Below, piece after piece: positions 1-7,554 of a stretch of 14,933 nucleotides of DNA. The notes under the pieces are model-generated. The model saw only the letters and a list, made by a program, of their open reading frames with translations, ran no database searches and had not been told where the DNA came from. Numbering within the stretch: position 1 is the first letter of the stretch; each line of letters begins with the position of its first letter. The stretch covers positions 1 through 14,933 of the forward strand of contig CAJUTJ010000169.1 of the NCBI GenBank assembly GCA_910589655.1. The letters run 5' to 3'. The translations under genes were made by a program, and so were the position numbers. Source of the DNA: an uncultured Acetatifactor sp. (GTDB lineage Bacteria > Bacillota > Clostridia > Lachnospirales > Lachnospiraceae).

Positions 1-23
1 ACGGATAATCCCTGATTATCCGT
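1..23. repeat. Palindromic repeat S1 (spacer CCCTG)
   Basis: Perfect palindrome with 10-base arms (ACGGATAATC / GATTATCCGT) around the loop CCT. In family terms it is GGATAAT-CCCTG-ATTATCC. It starts exactly at the window edge. Bases 1-21 are the perfect reverse complement of 14860-14880 (copy S5), so the two form an inverted repeat around the whole operon. A T-rich run follows on the plus strand, so it could also end rightward transcription. Whether it is a recombination site, an operator or a terminator is inference. Confidence 0.8.
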
Positions 24-289
24 TACTTTTTCTGTTTTCAAGAGCCTGCTCAGACCATGAAAAAGAGGCCGGCCCATACCTGAACAAAGCCGTCAGACTG
101 TGTGGCGTAAAAGTGGCAAAAAGCTTTTCGGAAAGATTTTTTGCGGGGCTGCCGAGACACCGGAAGGCGCTTAAACAGACAGAAAGCCTGACGCATCAGG
201 TCAGGCTTGAAGAAGACGGAGTGAACACCGTCAAAAATATGGGATTGTTTGGATTCAGAAGAAGCGCAGAAAGAGGAGCATGCATAATC
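24..289. other. Left flank with unassigned open frame and terminator
   Basis: This is the DNA downstream of the acyltransferase gene. It holds the terminator hairpin at 184-208. One plus-strand frame stays open from base 2 to a TGA at 311-313, about 104 codons entering from outside the window. Its residues and codons look fairly gene-like (for example GVKVAKSFSERFFAG), so it may be the end of a gene or remnant converging on the operon. I do not recognise the protein. The frame runs through palindrome S1 and the terminator stem and overlaps the end of the acyltransferase, and all three argue against an intact gene. Confidence 0.3.
184..208 (-). terminator. Rho-independent terminator at operon end
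   Basis: Perfect 9-bp stem (AAGCCTGAC / GTCAGGCTT) with a 7-base loop. Read on the minus strand it is followed by a T-rich tail (TCTGTCTGTTT). It lies about 80 nt past the stop of the last gene, where the end of the leftward operon is expected. The tail is not a pure T run, so efficiency is uncertain. Confidence 0.7.
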
Positions 290-1384
290 TCAGAGACGTT
301 CATCTATATATGAGATGATTCTGTTGTTGATTTTACTAAATGGCTTATAAATATAGCGATATGAAAAACGGGCTAATATATATGAGATAACGGAACTAAT
401 CAAAAACAGAAGATTAGCGGATTGTATTTTCCCCGTTATATAAAAAAGATTTATAATGCATTGTTGTACGGGAAAGCCCCATAAATAAACACCATATGCG
501 CATTCAGGATGTAACCACGGTAAGTTTAGCGATTGCTTCTCGGCAAAACCCAACGAGAAAATGCAGCATGACAGCGCTGCCATGCATATGATTTCTCTTC
601 CAAATGCCACATTAAAATTAAAGATACCTAGAAGCAGTAAAAGAAAAAAAGATTTTTGGATATCGAATTTGGGTTTCCAAAAATATATGCCTCCTCCAAT
701 CACAAAATACACGATATCATAAAGTGCAGCCGCCCAATCCGTGCCATAGAAAACCCATCGAGCCTCTGGAAGATAAATAATTTTTATGCTCCATAATATA
801 AAAATACCTGCGCCGAACAGGGTATAAACAATTCTTTGCCTGTTTTTTTCCCGAAAAAAGAGCATAATCAATAAAAAACAGAGATACATGGCAACTTCCA
901 AAGGCATAGTCCATAAAGAGCCGTTGACTGTTCCCGCAAAGGGATTGACAGCAAAAACACCGGGTAAGTGAAATATAGGATATAGAAAAAGATTGTTTTT
1001 GATATAAAAAACAATGGAATCCATATTGTAAAAATATTCTTTTACAGTCAATGTAGTAAATAGAGGAGCAATAAAAAAAGCCGTTGTTATCAGACAGAAA
1101 AGAAATTCGGGGAAAAGTCTTCCGATACGTTTTAACAAATAGACTGCGGTAACTTTTTTTCTGCCGCATGTCATGGAAAACAGACTTTTTGCAATGAGAT
1201 AACCGGAAATCAGGAATATTGTTTTTACCCCCAGTTCATGAATTTGATTCCCTAATACCACAGGCGGCGACTGGTTTAACAGTCTATATTGATGACCGTA
1301 TAAGACAAAAAAGGATGCCATCAAATGCAACATCCCAAAATTATTGTTTCTGTTTATCGTGTTCGTTGTTTTATCCTTTTTCAT
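290..1384 (-). CDS. Membrane acyltransferase family 3 (glycan O-acyltransferase)
   Basis: A 364-residue, very hydrophobic protein with about ten predicted membrane helices, the size and pattern of acyltransferase family 3 (OafA/YrhL-like). The N-terminal helix carries the family's catalytic-type histidine at H31 in FFVLYGHQYR. Such enzymes move acetyl or similar groups across the membrane onto sugars. Here the likely substrate is the exported heptose polysaccharide, which is inferred from context. It is the last gene: its ATG lies one base after the TAA of the glycosidase-like gene, and GGAG inside that gene's end serves as ribosome site, so translation is probably coupled. There is no extra C-terminal SGNH domain. 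Donor and acceptor cannot be told from sequence. Confidence 0.85.
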   Translation of the reverse strand: MKKDKTTNTINRNNNFGMLHLMASFFVLYGHQYRLLNQSPPVVLGNQIHELGVKTIFLISGYLIAKSLFSMTCGRKKVTAVYLLKRIGRLFPEFLFCLITTAFFIAPLFTTLTVKEYFYNMDSIVFYIKNNLFLYPIFHLPGVFAVNPFAGTVNGSLWTMPLEVAMYLCFLLIMLFFREKNRQRIVYTLFGAGIFILWSIKIIYLPEARWVFYGTDWAAALYDIVYFVIGGGIYFWKPKFDIQKSFFLLLLLGIFNFNVAFGREIICMAALSCCIFSLGFAEKQSLNLPWLHPECAYGVYLWGFPVQQCIINLFYITGKIQSANLLFLISSVISYILARFSYRYIYKPFSKINNRIISYIDERL

Positions 1385-1385
1385 A

Positions 1386-3497
1386 TTACTCCGATTCGGT
1401 TAACATACCGTTTAACGTCCGTATTTCGTCAATGCATTCAAGTTCTTCAAAGTTCTCGTCATAAAGGTAGCCTCGTTGAATTTGAGAATATAACTTTAAA
1501 TTGTCTATTGCCAAATCAGCATCTATAGACGAAATTTCAAATCCGAAATGAACGGGATGGTCAAGCGTCAGCTGTATCTTTCCTGTATGGGTAATCTCTG
1601 CCTGTAAGACGGTATCGCCCACCTGAATCTCTACTGTGCCGGGGGCGGTAAGAGACACCACATCAAATTCACAAAAATATTTGTCCGTACTAAAATGGTC
1701 ACGAATATCTGGTATTGTTTGTCTCAGACTGCCCGCTGGCGTAATCCGGCATACCATGGATCCGTCCTGCTCCCCAAATGAGACACCTTGCGCCTCCCAT
1801 CCTTCATCTGCCAGAGCAAACTGTGGATTGTACAGCATGTTGGAGCAATAGTCCCGATAAGTCCATATGCCGTAGCCGTCGGAATAGCTGAGCAATATAT
1901 CCGCAACATTTAACAGGTAATCATCTAATTCTTCTTCTTTTATCCGGGCATTATTGGAAAAGTCCGGCGTGTTATCCGCAAATATAAACTGGTCAATATA
2001 GACGGCTTTTCCGCCGTTTTCGGATTGAAAATTTTCTAAAGTATATTTGGTCTGCGCCAGAGCTTCCTCATAGGTCACAATTTCCCCCACGTTTTCAAAC
2101 CCCATGGGAATCCCATACATAGTGGTGGAAAAGTCCGAATCCGCGCAGCTATACAGCCCGGAATGCTTGTAGTAAACGGAGTTCCCCTGTGCGTCCGTCA
2201 CTAAATCCCAGTCCATTCTCACTTCCATGGATAGATTGGGAAAATATTGTTGCGATCGTTTCAAAATATTTAGGAGAAAATCGTCATAAAATTCATACAT
2301 TGCCCATAATGCCGGTTCCGAACGGTGAGGAATGGGAATTTGATCATAAGCCGTATAGTTTGTCTGGTAATTCCGGTTATATTCTTCCAAAGTGTAATGA
2401 GCGCTGACCCATTCACCGAATTTTATAAATTGAGCTTTGGCAGCTCTGTCGCTGAGATCTTGGACATCACAGACTGCCGTAGACCCCCATAGGTCTTCCC
2501 ATGTCAGAAAAGCCTCCGCAAAACAGTCATATGCGGATAGAACCTGATACATCTTCCGTATATAGTCATCCCACGCGGCAAGAGTGTCTGCATCGCCTAA
2601 TAGATTGAAAAAGCGATCTATTATATTTTCGTTTTCATCTCTGTAAAAATCCCAAGTATATCCCAGCCGTGCGTAAACTTCCAGCCCTGCGCTGTCAGCG
2701 GCGGACATCACTTCATCCAGTTTGGAAAAAGCATATTCATTATAAGAAATCGGTGATACGTCCGGCTGGAACTCGCGCCAAGGGACAACGATAATGATAC
2801 TGTCAAATCCGTCTGCCTTAATTTGTTCTAAATCGCTGTTCAGATGATCCATCTCAGAATTCCAAAAATTAATAGACCATTCGTCTGCAAAATAAGTTGC
2901 GGATCTGACATAATTATCGGCTAACGGTACGCTGTTTTCCGTCTGGGAGCTTAAGATGACCCAATCACACTCATCATTGTCGGCAGGGCCGTTATTACAC
3001 AATATCTTAACTTTTGAGGCATTATCCCAGAAATGCAGGTCTATGGAATAATCCTGCCACTGGCCTCCGGTTTTTACGGAAATTTCCTCAGAATACAGAA
3101 TATTGTCTGTTTCGTCCAATACCCAGATTACCAGCCCCGCGCCGTCCGACATGGCATCCACCCAAGGATGAATCCTATACCGGAATGTCCAAGTAGAAGG
3201 AAGGGTGTCTCCTGACAAATTCACGGCTGTATTAGGGGTGAGTAAAATGCACTCTTCTTGTTCATCCTCAATAATTCCTGCGGTATACCCCCATGGGATA
3301 TCATCGGTCTCCTGAGAACCTTCAAAAGTAACCGACGAAAACGGGTCAAAAGAATACGTGGGAGAAGGTATCTCCGATTCTTTTGCAGTCTTATGCGAAA
3401 GGGTATTGCATCCCCAGCCGATCCCAAAGCATAGAATGCCAAATAGGATTACACCTAATGCAAAAACCCACTTTTTACTGTTTTTTATTTCATTCAT
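1386..3497 (-). CDS. Membrane-anchored glycoside-hydrolase-like protein
   Basis: The chosen start (ATG at 3497, 703 residues) has AGGAG seven bases upstream; the ATG 12 codons earlier has no ribosome site. Residues about 9-30 form one membrane segment after a lysine-containing start, without a good lipobox, so I predict an N-terminal anchor with the rest outside the cell. After a serine/proline-containing linker comes a probable beta-sandwich (about 55-190). Next is a TIM-barrel-like region (about 205-555) resembling clan GH-A enzymes, with VPWREFQPD, LTWEDLWG (E334) and VYIDQF (D502). A second beta-sandwich follows (about 565-675). E334 is a candidate acid/base; I cannot name the nucleophile or the GH family. 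It sits between gmhA and the acyltransferase, so its substrate is probably the polysaccharide made here. It could also be a non-catalytic glycan binder. Confidence 0.7.
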   Translation of the reverse strand: MNEIKNSKKWVFALGVILFGILCFGIGWGCNTLSHKTAKESEIPSPTYSFDPFSSVTFEGSQETDDIPWGYTAGIIEDEQEECILLTPNTAVNLSGDTLPSTWTFRYRIHPWVDAMSDGAGLVIWVLDETDNILYSEEISVKTGGQWQDYSIDLHFWDNASKVKILCNNGPADNDECDWVILSSQTENSVPLADNYVRSATYFADEWSINFWNSEMDHLNSDLEQIKADGFDSIIIVVPWREFQPDVSPISYNEYAFSKLDEVMSAADSAGLEVYARLGYTWDFYRDENENIIDRFFNLLGDADTLAAWDDYIRKMYQVLSAYDCFAEAFLTWEDLWGSTAVCDVQDLSDRAAKAQFIKFGEWVSAHYTLEEYNRNYQTNYTAYDQIPIPHRSEPALWAMYEFYDDFLLNILKRSQQYFPNLSMEVRMDWDLVTDAQGNSVYYKHSGLYSCADSDFSTTMYGIPMGFENVGEIVTYEEALAQTKYTLENFQSENGGKAVYIDQFIFADNTPDFSNNARIKEEELDDYLLNVADILLSYSDGYGIWTYRDYCSNMLYNPQFALADEGWEAQGVSFGEQDGSMVCRITPAGSLRQTIPDIRDHFSTDKYFCEFDVVSLTAPGTVEIQVGDTVLQAEITHTGKIQLTLDHPVHFGFEISSIDADLAIDNLKLYSQIQRGYLYDENFEELECIDEIRTLNGMLTESE

Positions 3498-3507
3498 ATC
3501 TATACTC

Positions 3508-3558
3508 CTAGCGCGCTTTAGCGCACATACCAATCAATATTCGGAAGTTTACTTCCAA
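3508..3558 (-). CDS. Possible 16-codon leader peptide
   Basis: A TTG-initiated frame of 16 codons (reading MEVNFRILIGMCAKAR if TTG starts it) has AGGAG eight bases upstream. Its TAG stop overlaps the AGGAG ribosome site of the glycosidase-like gene, so reading it could couple or meter translation of that gene. Two short hairpins lie in the same gap: GGAAG/CTTCC at 3543-3556, and a GCGC pair near 3513-3524. A frame this short can arise by chance, so this is weak. Confidence 0.18.
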   Translation of the reverse strand: MEVNFRILIGMCAKAR

Positions 3559-3601
3559 ACTCTTGTCTCCTGATGTAGAGATTAAAATTAGTTACTTTCT
3601 A

Positions 3602-4246
3602 TCATTCGAAAAATTTCTTTTCTAACATTAAACACAGGCAATGATAAATAGGAAGATGTAATTCCTGTATCTGGTATGTCTCTGACGCACCTGCCCGTAT
3701 ACACACATCCGCATAGTCTGCAAGCGCGCCGCCGCTCTTTCCGGTGAGACCGATGACCTTCAGTCCTTTAGCCTTGGCTGTTACGGCAGCGTAAAGCACA
3801 TTTTTGGAATTGCCGGAAGTGCTGATCCCCAGAAAGACATCACCTGTACTGCCGTATCCCATTACTTGCTGCGCATAGCAGAGCAGGCCGTCCACATCAT
3901 TCAAATAGGCCGTGCTGAGAGCGCTGTGGCCTGTCAGGGCTATGGCAGGCAAAGCTCCCTGTAATTTGTCCGCCAGTTTCCCGCCGTATGCCGTATCCAC
4001 CTGCAGCAAAGCTTGTTTCAGTGTAGGGTTCAATGCTCTTGGCAGGCAGAATCCCTTCATCAGTTCTCCCACAATATGCTCCGAATCCGCAGCGCTGCCT
4101 CCGTTGCCGCAGACCAGAAGCTTTCCCTGAGCGGAATAGGATTCTTCCAGAATACGGTAAGCACGGCAAATATCCTGCTCCGAATCCTTTAGCGAAGGGT
4201 ATCTGCCCACAAGTTCTTCCACGTAGACGATTAATTCTTTCTTCAT
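3602..4246 (-). CDS. gmhA: Sedoheptulose 7-phosphate isomerase GmhA
   Basis: A 214-residue SIS-domain protein, close to the usual GmhA size of about 190-200. It has the family signature CGNGGSAADSEH (46-57) with H57 and E61 placed as in the active site, the STSGNSKN phosphate loop (142-149), and QIQELHLPIYH (192-202), whose Gln/His match the C-terminal catalytic residues. By family knowledge it converts sedoheptulose 7-phosphate to D-glycero-D-manno-heptose 7-phosphate in the cytoplasm, the first step of bacterial heptose synthesis. It begins three bases after the stop of hddC-gmhB, with AAAGG as ribosome site. Finding it next to HddA and HddC fixes the pathway as GDP-heptose rather than ADP-heptose. 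Confidence 0.93.
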   Translation of the reverse strand: MKKELIVYVEELVGRYPSLKDSEQDICRAYRILEESYSAQGKLLVCGNGGSAADSEHIVGELMKGFCLPRALNPTLKQALLQVDTAYGGKLADKLQGALPAIALTGHSALSTAYLNDVDGLLCYAQQVMGYGSTGDVFLGISTSGNSKNVLYAAVTAKAKGLKVIGLTGKSGGALADYADVCIRAGASETYQIQELHLPIYHCLCLMLEKKFFE

Positions 4247-4249
4247 AAG

Positions 4250-5527
4250 TTACTGCCTTTCATAATCGGACGATAGGGTGGCCGAACCGCCGTCCAGTAT
4301 TTGTTCGATAGCCTGAAGCAGAGATATCTGCCCGTCCAGCAGCAAAGTTTTACATCCGGCTGCCGTTCCGGCTTTTATGTCGCTGTCACTGTCTCCGACC
4401 ATCCATGACGCTGTCATATCTATGTTGTAGTCGTCGGCTGCCTGCAGGAGCATACCGGGTCTGGGCTTGCGGCAATCGCATTCTATCTTATACTGCGGCC
4501 GTTCTCCCGCAAAGCCCTTGTCCGGATGATGAGGACAATAGTAAATGGCGTCGATATAGGCGCCGTCTTGTCCCAGCAAGGTTTCCAGTTTGTTGTGGAT
4601 CTCTGCCAATTCCTCCGTGGAAACTTCTCCCCGGGCAATGACGGGCTGATTGGTAATCACAATGGCCAAGTATCCGCTGGCGTTAATCCTTCGAACTGCC
4701 TCGGCGGCGCCCTCCGTCAATTCCAGTTCATCTATATCTGTTAAAAATCCCACATATTTGTTCAAAGTGCCGTCCCGATCCAAGAAGATAGCCTTTTGCC
4801 GTTCCCTGAGATTTCTGGCTTCCACCCGATGGCAGCGGATATCTTCAGCCACTGAACAGTACCGGTCAGGTGTTCCCATGTCCTTGATATATTCCGGAGA
4901 GTCATAGATGCCCAGTTCTCTGGAAGATATCAACGGTTTTAAGATATCACGGTCTAAGTCCCGCTTTTGCAGGTCGGGAAAGCAGCGGAAAATGTCGGGA
5001 GAGAGCATATGCAATCCCGCATTTACCCTATTCTTGTACCAGCGCCGCGGATCCTCCTTATGCAGCCAGCCGGTAACTGTTCCGTTTTTGTCAGCTATAA
5101 TAATACCACTGTCATAAGGGTGGCTGTTGGGATGCGTGAGGATAGTGGCAGTAGTGTTAAGGCGGCGGTGGCTGTCCAGAAATCTGGTGATATCCACATC
5201 AAAAATGATATCGCCGTTTAACAGGAGAAAGTCTTCCTTGATTTCTTCCTTTAAATAATATAAAGCCCCGGCAGTTCCCAAAGGGGTTTCTTCCGTAATA
5301 TACCGAATATGCACGTTCCAACGGGAACCGTTTCCGAAATAGTCTTGTATGATATGGCCAAGGTGGCCAATGATCAGAATGTACTCCTCATACCCCTGTC
5401 TTCTCAGCACATTAATCTGGTATTCCAGAATAGGTTTCCCGTCTATAGGGATCATGGGTTTGGGCACTTGAGAGTTTACTTCCGCAATCCGGGTTCCCTT
5501 CCCCCCCGCCATAATAACAACTTTCAT
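4250..5527 (-). CDS. hddC-gmhB: Fused heptose-1-P guanylyltransferase / heptose-1,7-bisP phosphatase
   Basis: A bifunctional 425-residue enzyme. The start at 5527 follows GGAGG by five bases; the upstream ATG at 5539 overlaps that ribosome site. Residues 1-235 are a nucleotidyltransferase with AGGKGTR (7-13), VPKP (21-24) and the metal-binding LNGD (103-106), matching HddC, which makes GDP-heptose from heptose 1-phosphate. Residues 245-415 are a HAD phosphatase of the GmhB/HisB type: nucleophile motif DRDGTLN (250-256), a CPHH...CDC zinc-type set (C331, H333, C350, C352), KPRPG (354-358) and GDSDSD (378-383). In the GDP branch this removes the 7-phosphate. These are usually two separate genes; here consecutive steps share one chain. 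The gene starts 132 bp after the dehydratase, behind a hairpin-rich gap. Confidence 0.9.
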   Translation of the reverse strand: MKVVIMAGGKGTRIAEVNSQVPKPMIPIDGKPILEYQINVLRRQGYEEYILIIGHLGHIIQDYFGNGSRWNVHIRYITEETPLGTAGALYYLKEEIKEDFLLLNGDIIFDVDITRFLDSHRRLNTTATILTHPNSHPYDSGIIIADKNGTVTGWLHKEDPRRWYKNRVNAGLHMLSPDIFRCFPDLQKRDLDRDILKPLISSRELGIYDSPEYIKDMGTPDRYCSVAEDIRCHRVEARNLRERQKAIFLDRDGTLNKYVGFLTDIDELELTEGAAEAVRRINASGYLAIVITNQPVIARGEVSTEELAEIHNKLETLLGQDGAYIDAIYYCPHHPDKGFAGERPQYKIECDCRKPRPGMLLQAADDYNIDMTASWMVGDSDSDIKAGTAAGCKTLLLDGQISLLQAIEQILDGGSATLSSDYERQ

Positions 5528-5542
5528 GTTAACCTCCATGAC

Positions 5543-5555
5543 TCCGCTTTGCGGA
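5543..5555 (-). other. Short hairpin just upstream of the hddC-gmhB ribosome site
   Basis: A 5-bp perfect stem (TCCGC / GCGGA) with a 3-base loop, ending a few bases before the GGAGG that serves hddC-gmhB. It could mark the end of a processed transcript or modulate ribosome access. Only the stem is seen; the function is speculative. Confidence 0.4.
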
Positions 5556-5570
5556 ATCTCAAATCAATTT

Positions 5571-5596
5571 GAAAAACGCCTGTTTTGGCGTTTTTC
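5571..5596 (-). terminator. Intrinsic terminator-like hairpin inside the operon
   Basis: A perfect 10-bp stem (GAAAAACGCC / GGCGTTTTTC) with a 6-base loop. The A-tract/T-tract layout would act in either direction. It lies 63 nt after the dehydratase stop and before hddC-gmhB, in a 120-bp gap where most other genes here overlap or nearly touch. A further imperfect hairpin (TTGTCCGG / CCGGAGACAA) sits at 5611-5640. I see no convincing promoter after it, so it probably lets part of the transcripts through or stabilises an mRNA end. Confidence 0.6.
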
Positions 5597-5659
5597 GGTA
5601 GATTCGGCGTTTGTCCGGACTGTGATGCTGCCGGAGACAAATGGGAAAACGAGTTCCTA

Positions 5660-6694
5660 TCAGCGAGTCAGGAATACTTCTCCGTTATGGATACGCTTCC
5701 GCCAATAATCCAATAAATCATGCATGGTGGTCTCAAAAGGAATTTCCGGTTCCCAGCCGGTATGTTCTTTGAACTTACGGCAGTCGGGTACCTGCAGATC
5801 CGCATCTATAGGACGCAGCCTTTCCGGATCCGTGACCACCTCTATCTGATCCTTCATGGAGGAGTAAGAAATCAATGTTTTCAGCGTATCTCCAACCTCA
5901 CAAGTATAGGATCCTCCAATATTGTAGTACTCCCCGGCTATAGGATTGGAGATCACAAGCATATAGTAAGCCCGGACGGCATCTCTTACGTCTGCATAGG
6001 TTCGCAGTGACTGCAGGTTGCCCACCATGACTTTGGGCTCAATCAATCCGGCCTCGATCATGGCAATCTGTTTCGCAAAGGTTGATTCATGGAACACGTC
6101 TCCTCTGCGCGGACCTGTATGGGTAAACATACGGGTGGTCATCACTGTCATTCCATATGCCTCCGCATAATAACGTCCCAACAGATCCGTACCGACCTTG
6201 GAGATTGCGTAGGGGGAAGCAGGATGGAAAGGACATTCTTCGTGAATTCCGGTTTCGGGTTTCTTATCCGCCGGTATCTTTCCAAAGACCTCCGAGGAGG
6301 CACACACATGGATAACGGGTTTGTAGTTTTTGTCTGTCTCCATTGCGGCGCGAATGGCCTCCAGAAGCCTGCAGGTTCCCAAAATATTTGTATTGAGAGT
6401 ATCCAGCGGAGCAGTAAAGCTGGTCAGCGGATAGCTCTGAGCCGCCAAATGAAACACATAGTCCGGCTTTACCTTGTTGACAACGGTCATCAAGGAAATT
6501 TGATCATTTAAGTCCCCATAATCAAAAAATATCCTGTCCTTCTTATTCACCCTGTCCAGCAGATGGTTTACATTATCCAGCGGACTTCTCCATCGGCATA
6601 CACCGTAAACTTCCCAATCTGTCTCTGCCAGAAGGAAATCTGCCAAGTGAGACCCTACCATTCCGGTAATTCCTGTAATCAGCGCCCTTTTCAT
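5660..6694 (-). CDS. GDP-mannose 4,6-dehydratase-like SDR, probable GDP-heptose dehydratase
   Basis: A 344-residue extended short-chain dehydrogenase with the NAD(P)-binding GITGMVG (8-14), the SSE dehydratase triad (133-135) and YAISK (Y162, K166). Overall it resembles GDP-mannose 4,6-dehydratase. Because the operon makes GDP-heptose, the likely substrate is GDP-D-glycero-alpha-D-manno-heptose, giving the 4-keto-6-deoxy sugar, as with DmhA of Yersinia or WcbK of Campylobacter. GDP-mannose cannot be excluded, since GMDs are close relatives. Its ATG overlaps the stop of the reductase gene by four bases (ATGA), with GGAGG ten bases upstream, so the pair is co-translated. Confidence 0.85.
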   Translation of the reverse strand: MKRALITGITGMVGSHLADFLLAETDWEVYGVCRWRSPLDNVNHLLDRVNKKDRIFFDYGDLNDQISLMTVVNKVKPDYVFHLAAQSYPLTSFTAPLDTLNTNILGTCRLLEAIRAAMETDKNYKPVIHVCASSEVFGKIPADKKPETGIHEECPFHPASPYAISKVGTDLLGRYYAEAYGMTVMTTRMFTHTGPRRGDVFHESTFAKQIAMIEAGLIEPKVMVGNLQSLRTYADVRDAVRAYYMLVISNPIAGEYYNIGGSYTCEVGDTLKTLISYSSMKDQIEVVTDPERLRPIDADLQVPDCRKFKEHTGWEPEIPFETTMHDLLDYWRKRIHNGEVFLTR

Positions 6695-7554
6695 ATCTCA
6701 ATATCCTCCATTTCTCTTTGAATTTTTTCGGTAAAGCTTTCGTTTTGCAAGATTTCGTATTGCCCCAGATAAATACTTTCCATCTGGGTAATACGGGGAC
6801 GGTTTTTATAAAAATTTTCTTCCGGCTGAACAATTTTATATTGCAGCCTATCCTGAAATATCCTGTTTAGCTCATCTGCCATACGAATACGGCTCACCAG
6901 TTCCCGTCCGGCCACGTTCAGAAAGGAAGGCCGGTATTCGGTCCAATGGAGTCCCATCCATTCCACCACCTGTACCACATCACTGACCACAATGCAATTG
7001 CGGTAAAAGGGATGAAAAATTTCCGCACATTCTCCTTTTTGAATGCAGCTTTTGCAGTATGTGATAAAGCGATCCTGTGAGGAGGCCACATAGGAAAGCC
7101 GGATTGCCTTGAAATAGGGAGAATGCTTGAATGCGTCCTCCACGGCTTTTTTCATTTTTCCATACGGAGTTTGAGCTTTTGTCTCCGAGGATTCCGTATA
7201 AACAGCCCCCGGCATATCTCCGAAAACGGCATCACTGGAGAAAAACAGAACACGGCACTGCCGTTCTATGGCCTCTTCGATAAAATGCTTTGTTCCGGTT
7301 ACATTGATGGCCCAACAGTCGTCAAACTTGTCGGCACATGCATCCGGCCCTGATACGGCCGCCGTAAAAATGATATAATCAAGGCTGTCCAATGCGCTGT
7401 AGTCGAAAGCCTCCGGATGAACCAGATCCAGAAAACGATCCGCCCGGTCACTTTTGTCTATACATAAAATTTCTTCTATGTAATCCTTGTTTTGATAATG
7501 GGAGAGGAGATATCCCGCAATATATCCGTCACTTCCGACAATTCCGATTTTCAT
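6691..7554 (-). CDS. RmlD-like SDR, probable GDP-4-keto-6-deoxy-heptose reductase
   Basis: A 287-residue NAD(P)-dependent sugar reductase/epimerase. It has a Rossmann start GIVGSDGYIAG (4-14), SSDAVFGD (106-113), and the catalytic pair Y131 and K135 in PYGKMKK. Length and layout resemble RmlD-type reductases. Placed before the dehydratase with four-base overlaps on both sides, it most likely reduces the 4-keto intermediate to GDP-6-deoxy-heptose, the DmhB role. It could instead be a C3/C5 epimerase-reductase giving another stereoisomer. AAAGGA seven bases before the ATG supports the start. Confidence 0.75.
   Translation of the reverse strand: MKIGIVGSDGYIAGYLLSHYQNKDYIEEILCIDKSDRADRFLDLVHPEAFDYSALDSLDYIIFTAAVSGPDACADKFDDCWAINVTGTKHFIEEAIERQCRVLFFSSDAVFGDMPGAVYTESSETKAQTPYGKMKKAVEDAFKHSPYFKAIRLSYVASSQDRFITYCKSCIQKGECAEIFHPFYRNCIVVSDVVQVVEWMGLHWTEYRPSFLNVAGRELVSRIRMADELNRIFQDRLQYKIVQPEENFYKNRPRITQMESIYLGQYEILQNESFTEKIQREMEDIEI

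Noticed and set aside
3498..3533. Start of the glycosidase-like gene at 3533
   Set aside because: No ribosome site precedes it, while the ATG at 3497 has AGGAG at proper spacing and gives a cleaner membrane anchor.
5528..5539. Start of hddC-gmhB at 5539
   Set aside because: That ATG overlaps the GGAGG ribosome site; the ATG at 5527 is correctly spaced and begins directly with the conserved MKVVIMAGG.
6089..6511. 140-codon plus-strand open frame
   Set aside because: Antisense shadow of the dehydratase gene, whose catalytic motifs are intact.
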